Assembly (NCBI GenBank): GCA_015060535.1
Contig: SUYH01000015.1
Location: 1-64,000 of the forward strand
Reading direction: 5' to 3'
Source: Prevotella sp.
Lineage (GTDB): Bacteria > Bacteroidota > Bacteroidia > Bacteroidales > Bacteroidaceae
Length of the DNA: 64,000 bases
Position 1 is the stretch's first letter; each line of letters opens with the position of its first letter. Below, piece after piece: positions 61,384 through 64,000 of the stretch. The position numbers were made by a program, and so were the translations under genes. The notes under the pieces are model-generated. The model was given only the letters and a program-made list of their open reading frames with translations, ran no database searches and was not told the origin of the DNA.

Positions 61384-61408
61384 ACACAGCGGGACAGACC
61401 CGCTGTGT
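61384..61408. terminator. Strong short hairpin in the gap
   Basis: ACACAGCGGG (61384-61393) pairs with CCCGCTGTGT (61399-61408) around a 5-nt loop, followed by TCATTCTATCTTTC. No + strand gene ends nearby, so it may be a repeat component rather than a working terminator. Confidence 0.5.
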
Positions 61409-61479
61409 TCATTCTATCTTTCATGCTGCAAATTTACACATAATCTTCTGAACCGCCAAATGCCCCACCCCGAAAAGTT

Positions 61480-61624
61480 GTGTCTCATCTCATTGTCTCA
61501 ATGTCGCATAAGGAGTATAATAGTAGTATTATAAGTATTCTATTTATCATAATATTATAAACACTACCTATATAGATACACATGGATAGTCCTTATGAGA
61601 CAATGCGACGATGAGACGCGACAC
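61480..61624. repeat. 145-bp imperfect inverted repeat with A/T-rich centre
   Basis: The left arm 61480-61518 pairs with the right arm ending at 61624 at about 32 of 39 positions by hand count. Each arm is built from TCTCA/TCGCA-like blocks. The roughly 65-bp centre is almost all A and T. Confidence 0.75.
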
Positions 61625-61711
61625 TCCCTTACTCCCCCTCAGTCTGCACTTTTGTGAATTTTATTGACACTAACAAATCGGCATTCACACCCCCTGCCGA
61701 TAGAAAAATTG

Positions 61712-61748
61712 TTCCCTGCCTAGGGAAAATTTGCGCCCTGCCCAGGAA
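61712..61748. repeat. Two-unit array related to the TTCCC/GGGAA palindromes
   Basis: TTCCCTGCCTAGGGAA starts at 61712. A degenerate unit, CGCCCTGCCCAGGAA, has its CCC exactly 22 bp later, the same period as the array at 25140-25198. Confidence 0.8.
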
Positions 61749-61894
61749 AATATTTTTTCTATTAATAGTAGCAAAAACGCCATCCTAACCGTCATTTCTA
61801 AATCGTGGAAATATCTTTATATACAACACCCGTCTACAACCTACCGATAGGCTCCGCACGCCCTACGCATAGGCTCCGTACCATGTCCGCACAC

Positions 61895-61953
61895 ACTCCG
61901 CAACATCCTTCCACGCACTCCGCAACATCCTTCCACGCACTCCGCAACATCCT
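61895..61953. repeat. 22-bp tandem repeat, about 2.7 copies
   Basis: Units beginning ACTCCGCAACATCCT start at 61895, 61917 and 61939. The first two are followed by TCCACGC and the third diverges. Confidence 0.93.
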
Positions 61954-62023
61954 CGCATCCGCTCCTTACACACATTTTCGATTGAATTTCTTGCAATATT
62001 CAAATAAAACCTTTATCTTTGTG

Positions 62024-62031
62024 GCGGAATA
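62024..62031 (+). promoter_or_regulatory. Upstream -7 promoter box
   Basis: TATCTTTG ends 8 nt before the ATG of a 12-codon frame (62040-62078). Confidence 0.5.
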
Positions 62032-62039
62032 ATATAACA

Positions 62040-62078
62040 ATGATAATGAAAAAGAGTCTGAGCTTTATCATATCTTAA
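62040..62078 (+). other. Twelve-codon frame resembling the start of a signal peptide
   Basis: ATG at 62040 reads MIMKKSLSFIIS and then stops at 62076-62078. The lysine-then-hydrophobic pattern looks like the first codons of an exported protein, directly behind a promoter box. It may be a remnant of a lost gene or a leader peptide. Confidence 0.35.
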
Positions 62079-62126
62079 AAATAGTTATTTGGGGAGTGTT
62101 TTCTTTCAGCTTTCAAATATTTTATA

Positions 62127-62134
62127 TATCTTTG
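62127..62134 (+). promoter_or_regulatory. -7 promoter box of the leucine-rich-repeat gene
   Basis: TATCTTTG ends 42 nt before the ATG at 62177. Confidence 0.6.
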
Positions 62135-62176
62135 CAGCAAATATTAAAAACAAAAATACTAAACTAACCTAAAAAT

Positions 62177-64000
62177 ATGCTAAAACTTAAATTCTTATTG
62201 ACCTTTTGGCTGGCAATTGCAGCCATTGGCGCAAGTGCACAGGGAGACGGCACCGTGAGTACCGAGAGTATGCCCGACCAAGTGCTGATGAGCGACGGCC
62301 GCACTGTGAAGGCGATGCAAGTGCCTCGTCGTGCATCGAGTGAAGACTACACCTACACTTACAAAGGTGTGAAGTACACGTACATCTCGGAGAACAACTA
62401 CACCAAGTTCTTCAACACCGATGTGCATACCCCGCAGACATACGGCTGGTATAAGGATGACGACGGCTGGTTTATCAATGCCGAAGGCGCCTACATCACC
62501 GCTGCCTCTATCGACGAGGAGAGCGTGCCAGAGAACGGCGAGGTGTATATCCTGAACGACCTGGTGGGCTACTTCACCAGTCACACCCATCTGGGCTGTG
62601 TGGCCGATCAGGGCTTTACTGGCGAGTCGAAGGTGAAGCGCATCTACTTCCAGGACGCTAATGCCCAGGCCTACAATGCCAACAGCGAGTTCCACTTCTT
62701 CATTGGCCACAAGGCCTTTGCCAATGCGCCGCATCTGGAGAAGGTGGACCTGATGCAGTACACCACCAAGGGCACCAACCACTGGGAGGCGATGCCTGAA
62801 TACCGGGTGAAGAGCATTTGGGACAACGCGTTTGAGGGCTCGCCCAACGCCATGATCCGTGTGGCTACCTCAGTGCTCAACGATTACAAAAACAGCAGCG
62901 TGTGGGCAACGCACAAGGACCGCATCATCAGCTACGAGCCTTCAGGCTATGAAATCAAGGAGTACGGTGCCCGCTACAAGTGCATGCTGGCACAGGACGG
63001 CAAGACCTATCTGACCAACGACGGCAATCAGCGCGAGGAGGTGATGAAGCAGCTGCGCCTGTGGAATGCCGACTACTGGGGCTTAAACGCTACTTCACTG
63101 ATGGCACCTGCCGACAATGGCGCCACGGTGTATTACACCACCATCGAGGGATCCGATACCGAATACCTGAAGAAAAACAATGGTGTGCTGAGAGTCTATA
63201 ACGACGTGGGCTCGTACTACAACTACAAGAACATAGCCATTCGCCGCGACGCCTTTGCCAACTGCGAGGATCTGAAATCCGTAGAGTTCTGGCAGACCAA
63301 CGGCCGCAGCGACAATTCGTACAGCGACCTGAAGGTGGTGATCGAGAATGGTGCCTTCCGGGGCTGTAAGAACCTGAAGGAGATCCGCCTGTACTACTTT
63401 GCAGAGAAGGGCGAAGACCACTGGGAGACACTGGGCCCGAAGGATGTCATCCCTGGCGATAACATCTTTGGTGTGCCAACCCCTGAGGAACTAAAGGGCA
63501 TGACTGAAGAACAGGTAGCTGCCCTGCCGCCAAGCTGTGCCAAAGACTTCCGCATCTTAGTGTCACCAGCCCGTTACCTGGAGTTCATCAAAGACCCCAA
63601 CTGGGCGATGTATGCCCAGTTCATAGAGGCTGCCGACTATGAGCCAACAACCAAGAAGTCCATTGTGAAGGACGGTTTGACCTACGAGTATATGTCCACA
63701 TCAGCAGGTATGCTGTCCACCGACAATGTGGTGTCGCAGAACTGGTCGTGGTGGAGTGTGCCCGTGCTTGCTGCCGAGATAGCCCTCTATGCCTATGCTG
63801 CCTATAAGATAGGTAAAGGTGTCGCCCATGCAATTAGTGCAGGAGATGCTGCTGGAGAGGCTATAAGTGAAGTCTCAAGAGAGACTGTAAGTGAAGTCTC
63901 AAGAGAGTCAGTCACAGCATACGCTAACACGGCTATAGCAAGCGAGGCTACCTTGGGAGCCGCTAAAGAATTTGCTGGAAATTTACCAGGTATTGCTTAT
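62177..64000 (+). CDS. Large exported BspA-like leucine-rich-repeat protein (partial, runs off the window)
   Basis: The frame is open for 608 codons from ATG 62177 to the window edge. The signal peptide is MLKLKFLLTFWLAIAAIGASA. Three BspA-type LRR_5 units are recognisable: IGHKAFANAPHLEKVDL near 176, IRRDAFANCEDLKSVEF near 355 and IENGAFRGCKNLKEIRL near 390. Such proteins mediate surface binding. After about residue 520 the character changes: a hydrophobic Trp-rich stretch (WSWWSVPVLAAEIALYAYAA), small residues (GKGVAHAISAGDAAGEA) and two copies of an octad, SEVSRETV and SEVSRESV (near 563-580). This resembles linkers before C-terminal toxin or effector domains, but the end is not visible and the codon use turns A-richer there. 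Confidence 0.8.
   Translation, partial: MLKLKFLLTFWLAIAAIGASAQGDGTVSTESMPDQVLMSDGRTVKAMQVPRRASSEDYTYTYKGVKYTYISENNYTKFFNTDVHTPQTYGWYKDDDGWFINAEGAYITAASIDEESVPENGEVYILNDLVGYFTSHTHLGCVADQGFTGESKVKRIYFQDANAQAYNANSEFHFFIGHKAFANAPHLEKVDLMQYTTKGTNHWEAMPEYRVKSIWDNAFEGSPNAMIRVATSVLNDYKNSSVWATHKDRIISYEPSGYEIKEYGARYKCMLAQDGKTYLTNDGNQREEVMKQLRLWNADYWGLNATSLMAPADNGATVYYTTIEGSDTEYLKKNNGVLRVYNDVGSYYNYKNIAIRRDAFANCEDLKSVEFWQTNGRSDNSYSDLKVVIENGAFRGCKNLKEIRLYYFAEKGEDHWETLGPKDVIPGDNIFGVPTPEELKGMTEEQVAALPPSCAKDFRILVSPARYLEFIKDPNWAMYAQFIEAADYEPTTKKSIVKDGLTYEYMSTSAGMLSTDNVVSQNWSWWSVPVLAAEIALYAYAAYKIGKGVAHAISAGDAAGEAISEVSRETVSEVSRESVTAYANTAIASEATLGAAKEFAGNLPGIAY

Larger units (their letters stand above)
61232..62176. 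other. 945-bp gap with promoters and at least five short repeat families
   Basis: No gene longer than a stub is supported. From left to right the gap contains the yraN promoter, a 21-bp-period palindrome array, 22-bp direct repeats and a hairpin. It continues with a 145-bp imperfect inverted repeat with an A/T-rich centre, a 22-bp-period palindrome pair, a 22-bp tandem array, and two promoters facing the exported leucine-rich-repeat gene. A 75-codon + strand frame (61805-62032) is only translated repeat. Confidence 0.8.

Noticed and set aside
61232..61387. A 52-codon N-terminal extension of yraN
   Set aside because: It has no family similarity and spans the promoter box; MAAHNELG is the normal family start.
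61480..61624. tRNA or known structured RNA
   Set aside because: No cloverleaf or recognised riboswitch core could be drawn; the arms are repetitive and the centre nearly all A/T.
61805..62032. A 75-codon + strand frame
   Set aside because: Its middle is the 22-bp tandem repeat read as Ser/His-rich peptide; no sign of selection as a protein.

Overview
The window looks like a chromosomal segment of a Bacteroidota bacterium of the Prevotella group (family Prevotellaceae). The evidence is SusC/SusD pairs, exported glycoside hydrolases, an AraC-type regulator with a periplasmic propeller, TssD-type Hcp proteins, glycine-lipid acyltransferases, and promoters of the Bacteroidota type (a -7 box TAnnTTTG) in front of many genes. 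No rRNA, tRNA, CRISPR array, insertion sequence or prophage was seen.

Layout. (1) 1-7.2 kb: after the last codons of a tiny + strand gene, a minus-strand operon encodes a split transketolase, a GlpK-like FGGY kinase, an L-fucose/arabinose-isomerase-like protein and an exported GH3 glycosidase. The set matches the transketolase-type D-apiose pathway known from gut Bacteroides. (2) 7.3-11.6 kb: a TPR/PP2C phosphatase, rnhB and gpmI. (3) 11.6-33.3 kb: a polysaccharide utilisation locus in two convergent arms. The + arm is GH2, GH106, an SGNH esterase, a second GH2, a membrane AraC-type regulator and a small unknown gene. The - arm is a TIM-barrel protein, a DUF5123-type lipoprotein, SusC and SusD. 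The GH106, DUF5123 and nearby apiose genes point to pectin, perhaps rhamnogalacturonan II (inference). (4) 33.3-41.2 kb: thioesterase, DUF2851, M16 peptidase, FprA flavoprotein, two tandem orphan TssD genes, a PfkB kinase and a dNTPase. (5) 41.2-45.3 kb: a secreted pectinesterase-like beta-helix protein behind glsA-glsB (glycine lipids). (6) 45.4-60.9 kb: a complete Bacteroidota-type division and cell-wall (dcw) cluster, mraZ to ftsZ, without murF or ddl, preceded by a three-repeat MraZ operator. (7) 60.9-64 kb: yraN, a 0.9-kb repeat-rich gap, and the 5' part of a large BspA-like leucine-rich-repeat exported protein that runs off the window.

The most unusual signal is repetitive DNA. Short arrays with an exact 7-bp period but different sequences occur between genes and inside three unrelated coding regions. 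The two large gaps hold arrays of short palindromes or direct repeats spaced 21-23 bp, about two helical turns. The two tssD genes are flanked by a hairpin present once in each orientation.
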